Positions 25,228 through 34,064 of a stretch of 64,000 nucleotides of DNA are shown here, piece after piece; position 1 is the stretch's first letter, and the number at the start of each line of letters is the position of its first letter. Source of the stretch: JAAYPI01 sp963668615 (GTDB lineage Bacteria; Bacteroidota; Bacteroidia; Bacteroidales; Paludibacteraceae); NCBI GenBank assembly GCA_963668615.2, contig CAXXCL010000003.1, forward strand, positions 372,001 through 436,000, in the 5' to 3' direction. The notes beneath the pieces are model-generated. The model was not told the origin of the DNA. It was given only the letters and a program-made list of their open reading frames with translations, and ran no database searches. A program made the translations under genes and the position numbers.

Positions 25228-25776
25228 ATGATATATCCAATTGTAGTATACGGAAATTCCATACTAAGAAAAAAAGCAGAGCCCATTGAGCAAACTTATC
25301 CCAACTTAGATTCACTGATTAAAGATATGTATCAAACGCTGAATAATGCCGATGGAGTGGGCTTAGCCGCACCACAAATTGGATTATCCATACGCCTTTT
25401 TATTATTGATTTGTCGATACTTGGAGAAGAAACTCCTGCTTACCTGAACTATAGGCGAACTATGATAAACCCCCAGATTCTTGCTTTTGAGGGAGAAGAT
25501 GTAACAATGGATGAAGGTTGTTTAAGCCTACCCGGATTGTCAGAAACAGTGAAAAGAAAGAACAAAATCATTATTGAATATTGCGACGAGAACTGGGAGA
25601 AAAAAGTAGAAACTTACGAGGGATACCCTTGCAGAGTTATACAGCACGAATACGACCATATAGAAGGACACGTATTTATAGATAGGATTTCACCCATACG
25701 CAAGCAAATGATATCGACAAAATTGTCAGCAATGTCTAAAGGAAAGGTTAAATGTAATTACAAAACAAAAAGTTAG
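25228..25776 (+). CDS. def: Peptide deformylase
   Basis: 182 residues with the three PDF motifs: GVGLAAPQIG, EGCLSLPG (metal Cys) and QHEYDHIEGHVF (HExxH). It removes the N-formyl group from nascent proteins; fmt, its counterpart, is at 45.6 kb. The last bases overlap by 4 nt the end of coaE on the opposite strand. Confidence 0.95.
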   Translation: MIYPIVVYGNSILRKKAEPIEQTYPNLDSLIKDMYQTLNNADGVGLAAPQIGLSIRLFIIDLSILGEETPAYLNYRRTMINPQILAFEGEDVTMDEGCLSLPGLSETVKRKNKIIIEYCDENWEKKVETYEGYPCRVIQHEYDHIEGHVFIDRISPIRKQMISTKLSAMSKGKVKCNYKTKS

Positions 25777-26354
25777 TAGTCAATAACTTTCAAAAGTTCG
25801 AACAACTGTGTAGCGACAGTATCTACACCATCATTTTTAATGATAAAATCGGTTCGTCCCACTTTGCGTTCATCTTTCATTTGGTTTTTAATTCGAGCCT
25901 CAACTTCTGCAAAAGTCAGATTATCTCTCTCCATTACACGCCTAATGCGGATTTTTAAAGGTGCTGTCACAAGCACAATTTTATCCAAGACTTTGTCAAG
26001 TCCACATTCAAATATAATAGCAGACTCTATAGCAACAACTTCTTCATCACTATGCTGATTGGTAAACTCCTCAAATTTCTTGAAAACTTCCGGGTGAATG
26101 ATAGCGTTAACTTGTTGCAACAATTGTGCATCATTAAAAATTTTAGAGGCCACGTATTTCGCATCAAATACGTCATCTTTATAACACTCCTCTCCCAAAA
26201 GATTAACTAACTTTTCCCTAATAATAGGACTTTCATTTGTCAATCTTCGGCCCTCTTCGTCAGAGTAAAAAACAGGAATTCCTGCTGTTTCGAGCAAGTG
26301 ACAAACATAAGTTTTTCCGCTTCCGATTCCACCGGTTACACCAATTTTTAACAT
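25773..26354 (-). CDS. coaE: Dephospho-CoA kinase
   Basis: 193 residues: GVTGGIGSGKTYVCHLLE (P-loop), FYSDEEGRRL, HPEVFKKF, ESAIIFECGLDKVLDKIVLV and the LID region R-x-R with MERDNLTFAEVEARIKNQM. Final step of CoA synthesis. It starts 4 nt after the YbbR-like gene and ends convergent with def. Confidence 0.93.
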   Translation of the reverse strand: MLKIGVTGGIGSGKTYVCHLLETAGIPVFYSDEEGRRLTNESPIIREKLVNLLGEECYKDDVFDAKYVASKIFNDAQLLQQVNAIIHPEVFKKFEEFTNQHSDEEVVAIESAIIFECGLDKVLDKIVLVTAPLKIRIRRVMERDNLTFAEVEARIKNQMKDERKVGRTDFIIKNDGVDTVATQLFELLKVIDY

Positions 26355-26358
26355 TACC

Positions 26359-27357
26359 TTATTCCTCCTTGACCTCTATTAGCCACTCAACATCCTGAAT
26401 CTCCAACTTAACATTTATTACGCCTGTCGGAACCTTTTCAATTTTTAAATATTGACGTTTCGTATTACTTTTCATGATATTGTTATAATCTATAGACACA
26501 ACAAAATCATCGGGACTAATCTTGCTAAACTTACTAATTCCAACCTGAAAGAAAACTTTTACCTCATTAGGAAATGTTCTGACAAAAAGCTGCCCGGGAA
26601 GATTTTTCACATGAATAGGCACCACCTGTGACGATTCAGTATAAATTTCCACAGGCACAATAGCATTTACTTCAGAAGGATAAATCTTGGCAAATTTAAC
26701 AGGCTTTATCCTAATCTTTTTTACAAGAGTATCTTTTAAATCTTTAGCTCTAAGTACGGTTGTCTTAATTTCTTTTATACTGTCCAATAATTCCTGAGAA
26801 CCGTAGAGAGTAACCTTATTCGGAGAAATTCGTATAGTATCACTCAAGTGATATTGTTTTTTAAAACTAATGTCGGATACAACTTTTACAGGAAACTGTT
26901 TTGAAAAAAGTTTCACTTTTTCAAGTGTAATATTTTTGGGAAAATATTCTTCTATAACAGATGCTGAACTCAATTGCTGCAATATTTTTTTTTCAAAAAC
27001 AGCTGACGTTGAAACACTTAAACGGTTTTGAATAAAATTATAATCTTTAAAATCAAAAACCAATGTATCAAAAGCATTGTGCTGCTTGTAAGCCCAAAGG
27101 TTCAAACCTTTATCCTTTATTTTCAATTCCAAAGAAGATGGCATCTGATTTACAATAGCTATATTTTGAGGAACATTTATATAGCGAATCGGGATCGTTA
27201 TACGTTCATGATACGTCTTGTCCAAAGCTATAACAAACCAAAAAAGGGCAGAAACAAGTAGAAAAAAGAAAAAGACCAACACATCCTTACTAAGTAAGAG
27301 ATGTCTGATCTTTTTGACAAATGCGTTAACAAATGCTATTTTTCTGTTGAATTGCAT
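26359..27357 (-). CDS. YbbR-like domain protein, membrane-anchored
   Basis: 332 residues. Residues ~18-45 form one membrane segment (VLVFFFFLLVSALFWFVIAL); the rest is extracytoplasmic and has YbbR-like repeats, e.g. ITIPIRYINVPQNIAI, VTLYGSQELLDSIKEIKTT and VPIHVKNLPGQL. In Bacteroidetes this gene commonly sits between yajC and coaE, as here. Role unknown; firmicute YbbR (CdaR) regulates a diadenylate cyclase, but no such cyclase is nearby. Confidence 0.85.
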   Translation of the reverse strand: MQFNRKIAFVNAFVKKIRHLLLSKDVLVFFFFLLVSALFWFVIALDKTYHERITIPIRYINVPQNIAIVNQMPSSLELKIKDKGLNLWAYKQHNAFDTLVFDFKDYNFIQNRLSVSTSAVFEKKILQQLSSASVIEEYFPKNITLEKVKLFSKQFPVKVVSDISFKKQYHLSDTIRISPNKVTLYGSQELLDSIKEIKTTVLRAKDLKDTLVKKIRIKPVKFAKIYPSEVNAIVPVEIYTESSQVVPIHVKNLPGQLFVRTFPNEVKVFFQVGISKFSKISPDDFVVSIDYNNIMKSNTKRQYLKIEKVPTGVINVKLEIQDVEWLIEVKEE

Positions 27358-27379
27358 TTATTATATTAAAAACAAACGT

Positions 27380-27700
27380 TTATTTCGTTGATTGAGTATC
27401 GGCTGCAGTCGCAAACACAGAGCTTTTGTCCACATTTACACGGACATTCTCTGCTATTTCGAGCAAAAAGGAATCCGGTTTTATTTCTTTTACTTTACCA
27501 TAAATTCCACCGGAAGTAATCACTTTATCTCCAACGGTAATACTTTCACGAAACTTTTTGATTTCCTTTTGTTTTTTCATTTGTGGTCGAATCATGAAAA
27601 AATAAAAAACCACAAATATCAAGGCCATCATGATAAGAGAACCATACTGCCCCATTCCACTATTTGGCGTGGCTGCTGCTTGCAATAGAATAGTCAACAT
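27380..27700 (-). CDS. yajC: Preprotein translocase accessory subunit YajC
   Basis: 106 residues: N-terminal membrane helix (LIMMALIFVVFYFFMIRPQMKKQKE, with the conserved FFMIRPQ end) and the small basic domain ITVGDKVITSGGIYGKVKEI. Part of the SecDF-YajC complex at the inner membrane. Lies between nusB and the ybbR-like gene in an apparent nusB-yajC-ybbR-coaE operon. Confidence 0.94.
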   Translation of the reverse strand: MLTILLQAAATPNSGMGQYGSLIMMALIFVVFYFFMIRPQMKKQKEIKKFRESITVGDKVITSGGIYGKVKEIKPDSFLLEIAENVRVNVDKSSVFATAADTQSTK

Positions 27701-27740
27701 AATTTTTTAGTTTACTTTAGATTTGTGCAAAGATAATTTT

Positions 27741-28691
27741 TTATTTGGTTTCCTTTACAAAAAAACCCACTTTTAGTAATTTATTATCATTTCTTAACGT
27801 TGTCACGATATTATCCAATATGCCATTAACAAAGACACTACTCTTGTCCGTACTATAAACTTTGGCTATTTCTATATATTCATTTAACGTAACACTAACA
27901 GGAATAGTCGGAAAATCGGTTAACTCGCCAAGTGCGGCTTTCATAATAACCACATCGATAAAAGCAATTCTGTCTACCTCCCAGTTTTTGGCATGCTCAT
28001 CTATCAACGCATTGAACCTTTCATCTTCAGAAATAATGTTTCGAAGTAATTTAACAGCAAATTGTTTATCTTCTTCCTCATTATACATGGGCAACAACTC
28101 TTGTGCTATTGCTTTTTCCTCGACAAAACGTTTAATTGTTTTTTCTATAAAACTGACAACGATTTCAATATCATCATTCCAATAAATACAAATATCTTCC
28201 AATCTATCATTTAGCTCCTCATCGGGCATGAGAATTTTTCTGTATATTTTCCTCCATAGTTGCTTGTCTAAATCATAGCTTGACTCTTTACTATCCATAT
28301 ATTCCTTATAAACAGAAGATGCCAAGATGCGATCGTACAACCCTTTAACAAGGTCTGCGTGTTCTGCCCAAGACAAGCCATTATCTTTTACAGACTTTGC
28401 CAAATCTGTATTTACGGCTAACTGTGCTATAAACTGATTATTTATAAAACGTGTGTTGGGAGATAATTCTTCTTTTGTCGGACGTAATTTATTCTTACCC
28501 ATTTCAACTCTCTTTTCGGCATACTTGGTTATATCAACAGCCAATAAAAGGAGTAAATTGTAAAGTTCGTATGTTTTTTCTAAACTAAGAAGGAGTTCTT
28601 GTTCAGCAGCATGCAATGACTTGCCCTTATTTTTATGGTAGGAGTACAGTATCTGTACTATCTTAATTCGGATTAATGCTCTATTTATCAT
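27741..28691 (-). CDS. nusB: Transcription antitermination factor NusB, long form
   Basis: 316 residues, roughly twice the proteobacterial NusB, as usual in Bacteroidetes: N-terminal MINRALIRIKIVQILYSYHKN followed by a family-specific helical extension, and a C-terminal canonical half with WEVDRIAFIDVVIMKAALGELTDFPTIPVSVTLNEYIEIAK and SSVFVNGILDNI. Binds boxA RNA with NusE in rRNA antitermination. Own promoter box at 28715-28722. Confidence 0.92.
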   Translation of the reverse strand: MINRALIRIKIVQILYSYHKNKGKSLHAAEQELLLSLEKTYELYNLLLLLAVDITKYAEKRVEMGKNKLRPTKEELSPNTRFINNQFIAQLAVNTDLAKSVKDNGLSWAEHADLVKGLYDRILASSVYKEYMDSKESSYDLDKQLWRKIYRKILMPDEELNDRLEDICIYWNDDIEIVVSFIEKTIKRFVEEKAIAQELLPMYNEEEDKQFAVKLLRNIISEDERFNALIDEHAKNWEVDRIAFIDVVIMKAALGELTDFPTIPVSVTLNEYIEIAKVYSTDKSSVFVNGILDNIVTTLRNDNKLLKVGFFVKETK

Positions 28692-28714
28692 CTTTATGAT
28701 ATTGTATTGAGTTG

Positions 28715-28722
28715 CAAAGGTA
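28715..28722 (-). promoter_or_regulatory. -7 box of nusB operon
   Basis: TACCTTTG on the minus strand, 23 nt before the nusB ATG. The nearest TTTG (28750-28747) has a 24-nt spacer, longer than usual. Confidence 0.6.
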
Positions 28723-28878
28723 TATATTTTTTTAATTTTCTGCCCCCAAATTAATAGAAAATCTTTTTCAATCCATGAACATAGAGTGGTTTAAGGGGAA
28801 AAATTTTGTACATTAATAAAAAAAAATGAAATTTGCATATGTTAAAGTGAAGAAAGTAAAATTCTAAATTTAAACCAT

Positions 28879-29211
28879 ATGACATTTTTGCAAAAGCAAT
28901 TTGAAAAACATTCACCTGAAAGAGAGGAAGAAAAAGAGATAGTTTTCTCAAAAACTGTAAAAGCAGGCAAAAGAATTTACTATCTCGATGTTAAAAAAGA
29001 CAGAAAGGACGATCTGTTTGTTTCAATAACAGAAAGTAAAAAAAGAGCCACTGGAGATGATGGACAGTTTCTGCTTGAAAAACATAAAATATTCCTTTAC
29101 AAAGAGGATTTTGATAAATTTGAAGACGCATTTAAAGAGACTTTGACTTACATTCGAGAAAAAATTCCTACTCAAGAATGCTTTGCTGCTGATTTCGACA
29201 AAGAGAAATAA
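28879..29211 (+). CDS. PUR-alpha-like nucleic-acid-binding protein (DUF3276)
   Basis: 110 residues: EIVFSKTVKAGKRIYYLDVK, DLFVSITESKKR, LEKHKIFLYKEDFDKFEDAF, i.e. one beta-beta-beta-beta-alpha PUR repeat, as in the Bacteroidetes PUR family that binds single-stranded DNA and RNA. Cytosolic, small, probably abundant. A terminator follows 17 nt downstream. Confidence 0.9.
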   Translation: MTFLQKQFEKHSPEREEEKEIVFSKTVKAGKRIYYLDVKKDRKDDLFVSITESKKRATGDDGQFLLEKHKIFLYKEDFDKFEDAFKETLTYIREKIPTQECFAADFDKEK

Positions 29212-29227
29212 TTACCCCCCTAAACAG

Positions 29228-29255
29228 AAAAAGACCTCCAATAGGAGGTCTTTTT
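29228..29255. terminator. Bidirectional Rho-independent terminator
   Basis: AAAAAGACCTCC / GGAGGTCTTTTT, 12 bp with loop AATA, between the convergent DUF3276 gene and the ferredoxin gene. Confidence 0.9.
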
Positions 29256-29281
29256 TGTGTTTAGTTAATTGCTTTTGTCTA

Positions 29282-29449
29282 TCAAGCCGGTTTAATTGCT
29301 TCTGTAGGACATACATCTGCACAAGTTCCACAATCAGTACAAATATCAGCATTGATAGAATAAATATCGCCCTCGGAAATAGCTTCAACAGGACATTCGC
29401 TAATACAAGTACCACAAGCAATACAACTTTCTGTAATTACGTGAGCCAT
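29282..29449 (-). CDS. Short 2[4Fe-4S] ferredoxin
   Basis: A 55-residue ORF starting MAHVITESCIACGTCISECP and containing a second cluster motif CTDCGTCADVCP, i.e. two CxxCxxCx3CP motifs (cysteines at 9, 12, 15, 19 and 37, 40, 43, 47). It is a clostridial-type low-potential electron carrier of the cytosol, in keeping with an anaerobe and possibly serving nitrogenase or pyruvate:ferredoxin oxidoreductase. Monocistronic, with its own -7 box and terminator. Confidence 0.95.
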   Translation of the reverse strand: MAHVITESCIACGTCISECPVEAISEGDIYSINADICTDCGTCADVCPTEAIKPA

Positions 29450-29478
29450 CTTTGTTTTGTTTTAAAATTAATGTATCG

Positions 29479-29486
29479 CAAAGATA
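29479..29486 (-). promoter_or_regulatory. -7 box of ferredoxin gene
   Basis: TATCTTTG on the minus strand, 29 nt before the ferredoxin ATG, matches TAnnTTTG. No good -33 element. Confidence 0.6.
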
Positions 29487-29668
29487 CAGCATTTTTCAAA
29501 CATATAAAATATATACGTTATCTTTTTCTAATATTTTTTGTTTATTTTTTAGAACTGGAATAGTCAAATCAAAGTTAAAATAATGATAGGGAATGAAAAA
29601 AGCATTATCTTTACATGTTCAAAAAAATAACAATCAAAAGAATTTATAAAAACTAATTTTAGTTACGA

Positions 29669-30940
29669 ATGAAAGTAGATGTATTGCTCGGTTTGCAGTG
29701 GGGCGACGAAGGAAAAGGAAAAGTAATTGATGTGTTAACCCCAAAATATGATGTTGTAGCCCGATTTCAGGGAGGTCCTAATGCAGGACACACTTTAGAG
29801 TTTGAGGGGAAAAAATTTGTTCTTCATACTATTCCTTCAGGAATATTTCACGATGACAAAATAAATATAATCGGCAATGGAGTAGTGATTGACCCAGTTG
29901 TTCTGAAAAAAGAGGTAGAAAAATTTGAATCTGCGGGTTATAATTTGACCAAGAAATTATTTATTTCAAAAAAAGCACACCTTATTTTACCTACCCATAG
30001 GCTATTAGATGCTGCTCAAGAAGCTGAAAAAGGGGATTCTAAAATTGGTTCTACCCTCAAAGGCATCGGTCCTACATATACCGACAAAATAGGAAGAACC
30101 GGCTTGCGTGTGGGCGATTTGGAATCCAATTTCAAAGAAAAATATGCAAAAAAAGTAGCCTCACACAAAAAAATTCTTCAACAAATGGGCTTCAAATACA
30201 GTTTAGAAGAATTGGAGAAAGAATGGTTTGAAGCTATTGAAGTTCTTAAAAAATTCGAATTAATTGATAGTGAATACGTTATAAATGATTTGATCAACGC
30301 TGATAAAAAAATTCTAGCAGAAGGAGCACAAGGCACTATGTTAGATATAGAATTTGGTTCGTACCCATTTGTGACATCTTCAAACACCATCTGTGCGGGT
30401 GTTTGTACAGGATTGGGCATAGCTCCAAGCAAAATTGGCGATGTGTACGGAATTATTAAAGCATATTGTACACGCGTGGGTAGTGGACCCTTCCCTACTG
30501 AATTGTTTGATAAAGTTGGAGAAAATATGCGTCAAAAAGGAAATGAATTCGGATCGACCACCGGACGTCCTCGCCGCTGCGGATGGATCGACTTGGTTGC
30601 ACTTAAATATTCAATCATGCTCAATGGTGTAACCCAGCTTATCATGATGAAAAGCGATGTATTGGATGATTTTGACACCATCAAAGCGTGTATTGGCTAC
30701 AGAATAGACGGAAAGGAAACTGATTGTTTTCCTTATGAAATTGAAAATAACGTAGAACCTATTTATGTAGAATTAGAAGGCTGGAAAACAGATATGTCTA
30801 AAATGCAGAAGGAAAGTCAATTTCCAACAAAGTTCAATGCTTATTTAGATTTTTTGGAAGACGAATTGGAAGTTCCTATCAAAATTGTTTCTGTTGGTCC
30901 TGATAGAGAACAAACTATTTTGCGATACATAAATGAATAA
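29669..30940 (+). CDS. purA: Adenylosuccinate synthetase
   Basis: 423 residues: GLQWGDEGKGKVIDVL (P-loop-like GTP site), GGPNAGHT, STLKGIGPTYTDKIGRTGLRVGD, EGAQGTMLDIEFGSYPFVTSSNT, GPFPTEL, STTGRPRRCGWID and SVGPDREQTI. Catalyses the GTP-dependent first step from IMP to AMP. A weak box TATCTTTA lies ~68 nt upstream; no other promoter seen. Confidence 0.96.
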   Translation: MKVDVLLGLQWGDEGKGKVIDVLTPKYDVVARFQGGPNAGHTLEFEGKKFVLHTIPSGIFHDDKINIIGNGVVIDPVVLKKEVEKFESAGYNLTKKLFISKKAHLILPTHRLLDAAQEAEKGDSKIGSTLKGIGPTYTDKIGRTGLRVGDLESNFKEKYAKKVASHKKILQQMGFKYSLEELEKEWFEAIEVLKKFELIDSEYVINDLINADKKILAEGAQGTMLDIEFGSYPFVTSSNTICAGVCTGLGIAPSKIGDVYGIIKAYCTRVGSGPFPTELFDKVGENMRQKGNEFGSTTGRPRRCGWIDLVALKYSIMLNGVTQLIMMKSDVLDDFDTIKACIGYRIDGKETDCFPYEIENNVEPIYVELEGWKTDMSKMQKESQFPTKFNAYLDFLEDELEVPIKIVSVGPDREQTILRYINE

Positions 30941-31022
30941 TAACAATTATTAAGACTGACAAATTAATTTTTGGCAGATTATTTGCTATTACACCTGATA
31001 TAAACAATCTAATATTACTATT

Positions 31023-31703
31023 ATGTACGGAATTTATGTGATTTTTGGTCTATTTGCCCTTATTAGCTGGATGATACAACGTCGTTTAAAATCTAAATTT
31101 GACAAGTATTCTAAAATGTCTATCGCAAATGGCATGACGGGTAAAGATATTGCAGAAAAAATGTTACGGGACAATGGCATTTATGATGTTACAGTTGTAT
31201 CAACATCCGGTCATCTTACCGACTATTATAATCCGACTGACAAAACAATCAATTTGAGTGAAAATGTTTATAGTTCGGCAAGTGTAGCTGCTGCTGCTGT
31301 TTCTGCCCACGAATGTGGACACGCTGTTCAACATGCTCAGTCTTATGCTTTTTTAAAGATGAGATCAAAGTTAGTTCCTGTGGTAAACTTTGCTTCTAAT
31401 TGGATGCAATGGGTATTGCTTGCCGGTATTATTTTTCTTCAATCGTTTCCACAATTAATGTTAGCTGGGATAATACTTTTTGCTTGTACAACTTTGTTTA
31501 GTGTCATTACTTTACCTGTTGAAATAAACGCAAGTAGCCGAGGGTTGGCGTGGTTGTCAAATGCAGGCATTACCAACATAGATAATGCAAGTGAAGCAAG
31601 AGATGCCTTGAAATGGGCTGCTTATACATATGTAGTTGCAGCTTTAGGTTCTTTGGCAACATTAGTTTATTACATCTTTATTTTTTTAGGAAGAAGAAAC
31701 TAA
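31023..31703 (+). CDS. YugP-type membrane zinc metallopeptidase
   Basis: 226 residues. Starts with a membrane helix (YVIFGLFALISWMIQRRLKSKFDKYS), then the neutral zinc protease pattern LTDYYNPTDKTINLSENVYSS, and the metal motif SAHECGHAVQHAQSY (HExxH) followed by two to three membrane segments. Integral membrane protease of the Zn_peptidase_2/YugP family; substrates unknown. Ends 20 nt before a hairpin terminator. Confidence 0.92.
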   Translation: MYGIYVIFGLFALISWMIQRRLKSKFDKYSKMSIANGMTGKDIAEKMLRDNGIYDVTVVSTSGHLTDYYNPTDKTINLSENVYSSASVAAAAVSAHECGHAVQHAQSYAFLKMRSKLVPVVNFASNWMQWVLLAGIIFLQSFPQLMLAGIILFACTTLFSVITLPVEINASSRGLAWLSNAGITNIDNASEARDALKWAAYTYVVAALGSLATLVYYIFIFLGRRN

Positions 31704-31723
31704 AACTCGGTATAAACAAATCT

Positions 31724-31764
31724 AAAAGGAGATGCGGAATATTAAAAATTCCACACCTCCTTTT
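31724..31764 (+). terminator. Rho-independent terminator close to the next start
   Basis: AAAAGGAG..TG..GGAAT pairs with ATTCC..CA..CTCCTTTT around ATTAAAA, followed by a T7 run. It terminates the YugP gene, yet the GNAT gene begins at 31789, only ~22 nt past the T-run, with no promoter box between; the GNAT gene would need read-through or an atypical promoter. Confidence 0.8.
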
Positions 31765-31788
31765 TTTCAAAATAGTATTCTGTCTAAA

Positions 31789-32328
31789 ATGATTTATTTA
31801 AAGGAAATAACGTCAACTACACAACCGGAATATACTCTGTTATCCAATTTGTATGAGGCATCTTTCCCTGCGGAAGAAAAAGTTGATTTTCAAACTCTTA
31901 TAGAGAAAAAAGATACTCAAACTGTTCAACCAAGGTTATTTGCCATTGTGTTGAAAGAAATGGACAAAGTTGTTGGGTTAGCAAGCATTATCGACTCACA
32001 CGATTTTGTCTTTTTATTTTACCTTGCTACGTGCGAAGAAGTAAGAGGGAAAGGAATCGGAACCGAAATTCTTTCTGTTATCAAAGAAACCTATAATAAA
32101 ACCATTGTGTTAGAAGTAGAACTCCCTGAAAATGGCATTGCAACAAGGAGAATCGAATTTTACAAACGGAATGGATTTCATTTATTGCCTTATTTTTATA
32201 AGCAGCCTGCTTTACAAGAAGAGATGCCCGAGATCACTATGAGCATAATGAGTTATCCCAAAACACTGACAGAAAAACAATTCGAAAAAATCAAAGAGAC
32301 AATCTATACGGAAGCTTACAAAAAGTAA
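31789..32328 (+). CDS. GNAT-family N-acetyltransferase
   Basis: 179 residues from ATG 31789 (MIYLKEIT); the longer frame from 31732 runs through the terminator hairpin and is rejected. Markers: LFAIVLKEMDKVVGLASII (strands before the acetyl-CoA site), EEVRGKGIGTEILSVI (the R/Q-x-x-G-x-G/A motif) and RIEFYKRNGFHLLP. Soluble acetyl-CoA-dependent transferase; acceptor unknown. Confidence 0.85.
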   Translation: MIYLKEITSTTQPEYTLLSNLYEASFPAEEKVDFQTLIEKKDTQTVQPRLFAIVLKEMDKVVGLASIIDSHDFVFLFYLATCEEVRGKGIGTEILSVIKETYNKTIVLEVELPENGIATRRIEFYKRNGFHLLPYFYKQPALQEEMPEITMSIMSYPKTLTEKQFEKIKETIYTEAYKK

Positions 32329-32332
32329 AAAA

Positions 32333-33100
32333 TCATTCTGTGACAAGATTTTTCAATAGCTTTTTAGCCACTTTGTAACCACAATCAAAAATTTCATCAT
32401 TTTTGCCCATATCAAACATTCCATATTTTTTTACGTCTTTCACATCAATAACCAAATCACACAATTCTTTTTCGCTAACCGTACTTGATTGTATGGAAAA
32501 ATGAAAAGCTCGTTCTGCGACTTCCCAAACACTTTCAGCAGGTGATTGCACACAAATAGGGTTTACATGTACACCAATCAAAATTTCACATTCTGAACGA
32601 ATGGATGAAGCCGGCATATTACAAAATATTCCGCCATCTACATATTGTTTTCCCTCAATAACGTGAGGAGTAAAAAATATAGGAACACTTGAAGAACCAA
32701 TAACAGCGTCTACTAAATGTTCGCCTGACCGAAATATGGCATTTTTACCAGAACAAAGGTCTGTAGCATTCACGACCAAAGGTATTTGTAACTCTTCAAA
32801 AGTTGTCGCATGAAGAAACCCACGCAACTGCTTTTCAAATTTTATTGGATTCATAATCCCCAATTTAGGAAGTGTTGGCATGGCAAAATTGAAAAAAGAG
32901 GCTTTTTTGAAAAAGTCCATAATTTCTTCGACACTTTTTCCATCAGCGTATAAAACGCCCATAATAGCACCGGCACTCACACCGGAAATAATATCCGGCT
33001 TTAAGCCATACTCTTCTAATGCTTTCAATACTCCTAAATGAGCAAAACCCTTCGCCCCTCCTCCACTTAACGCTATTCCTAATTTTAATTTTTTCTTCAT
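32333..33100 (-). CDS. Patatin-like phospholipase, RssA type
   Basis: 255 residues: LGIALSGGGAKGFAHLGVL (oxyanion loop GGGAKG), SGVSAGAIMGVLYADG (nucleophile GVSAG), and DGGIFCNMP (catalytic Asp DGG). No signal peptide, so cytosolic or peripheral at the membrane. Likely lipid acyl hydrolase. Convergent with the GNAT gene, 4 nt apart. Confidence 0.9.
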   Translation of the reverse strand: MKKKLKLGIALSGGGAKGFAHLGVLKALEEYGLKPDIISGVSAGAIMGVLYADGKSVEEIMDFFKKASFFNFAMPTLPKLGIMNPIKFEKQLRGFLHATTFEELQIPLVVNATDLCSGKNAIFRSGEHLVDAVIGSSSVPIFFTPHVIEGKQYVDGGIFCNMPASSIRSECEILIGVHVNPICVQSPAESVWEVAERAFHFSIQSSTVSEKELCDLVIDVKDVKKYGMFDMGKNDEIFDCGYKVAKKLLKNLVTE

Positions 33101-33308
33101 CTATTCAATGCAAAAAACAAATAATACTGTCACGAAGATATTCTTAATATTCGAATTAATCTCTTTTTTAAAGTAAAAAACTGCATTTTTTGATTTACAT
33201 TCTTGAGCAAAGAAAAATGAATAATAATACTGATATTGAAAAAAAAAAACAAACCCAAATATTCTTTTCTTTTTGCAACAAGAATTCTCATAGTAATCGG
33301 AATTTCAG

Positions 33309-33332
33309 TACATTTGTAAAAAGAATACAAAT
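33309..33332 (+). promoter_or_regulatory. -7 box with overlapping inverted repeat
   Basis: TACATTTG (33309-33316) is the -7 box. ATTTGTA (33312-33318) and TACAAAT (33326-33332) form a 7-bp inverted repeat with a 7-nt spacer that covers the box and the expected start point, ending at the ATG: a candidate autoregulatory operator or 5' hairpin. Confidence 0.55.
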
Positions 33333-34034
33333 ATGAATAATACATATCACATTTTAGTAGTTGATGACGAAGAAGATTTATGCGAAATTCTCCAATTTAA
33401 CCTCGAGAAAGAAGGTTATTCTGTAGATGTTGCCTATTCTTCAGAAGAAGCCCTAAAACAAGACTTCCGCCAATATGATCTTTTTTTATTAGATGTAATG
33501 ATGGGAGAGATTTCTGGTTTCAAATTAGGTTCTGACATTAAAAGAAATGAAGCTACCTCACATATACCAATCATTTTTTTAACCGCAAAAGATACTGAAA
33601 CAGATACGCTTACAGGATTTAATTTGGGAGCAGACGATTATATCGCAAAGCCATATTCTGTAAAAGAAGTTTTAGCGAGAGTAAAAGCTGTTCTAAAAAG
33701 GAGTTCCAACAAAAGGGTTGAGGGAATGCCCCCAAACGAAAGATTTTTAAAGCATGAAGACCTATGTCTTAATCTGACTTCTAAAAAAGCATTTTTAGGA
33801 AAAGAAGAAATTCCTCTAACAAAGAAAGAATTTGAAATCCTGTGCCTGTTAATGGATAAACCTAACAAAGTTTTTTCTAGAGAAGTAATTCTTTTAAACA
33901 TATGGAATGAAACTAATGTTACCGACCGCACCATTGACGTAAATATTACACGATTAAGAAAAAAAATCGAACCATACGGAAAAAAAATCGTAACCCGATT
34001 GGGGTATGGTTATTGTTTTGAAACACAAAAATAA
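33333..34034 (+). CDS. OmpR/PhoB-family response regulator
   Basis: 233 residues. Receiver domain 1-120: VVDDEED acidic pocket, phosphoacceptor Asp54 in FLLDVMMG, FLTAKDT, and YIAKPYS with the conserved Lys. DNA-binding winged helix ~130-232: LTKKEFEILCLLMDKPNKVFSREVIL and VTDRTIDVNITRLRKKI. Pairs with the kinase 30 nt downstream. Confidence 0.94.
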   Translation: MNNTYHILVVDDEEDLCEILQFNLEKEGYSVDVAYSSEEALKQDFRQYDLFLLDVMMGEISGFKLGSDIKRNEATSHIPIIFLTAKDTETDTLTGFNLGADDYIAKPYSVKEVLARVKAVLKRSSNKRVEGMPPNERFLKHEDLCLNLTSKKAFLGKEEIPLTKKEFEILCLLMDKPNKVFSREVILLNIWNETNVTDRTIDVNITRLRKKIEPYGKKIVTRLGYGYCFETQK

Positions 34035-34064
34035 AATCGTTTAGAAATTGAGCGAATACGAAAT

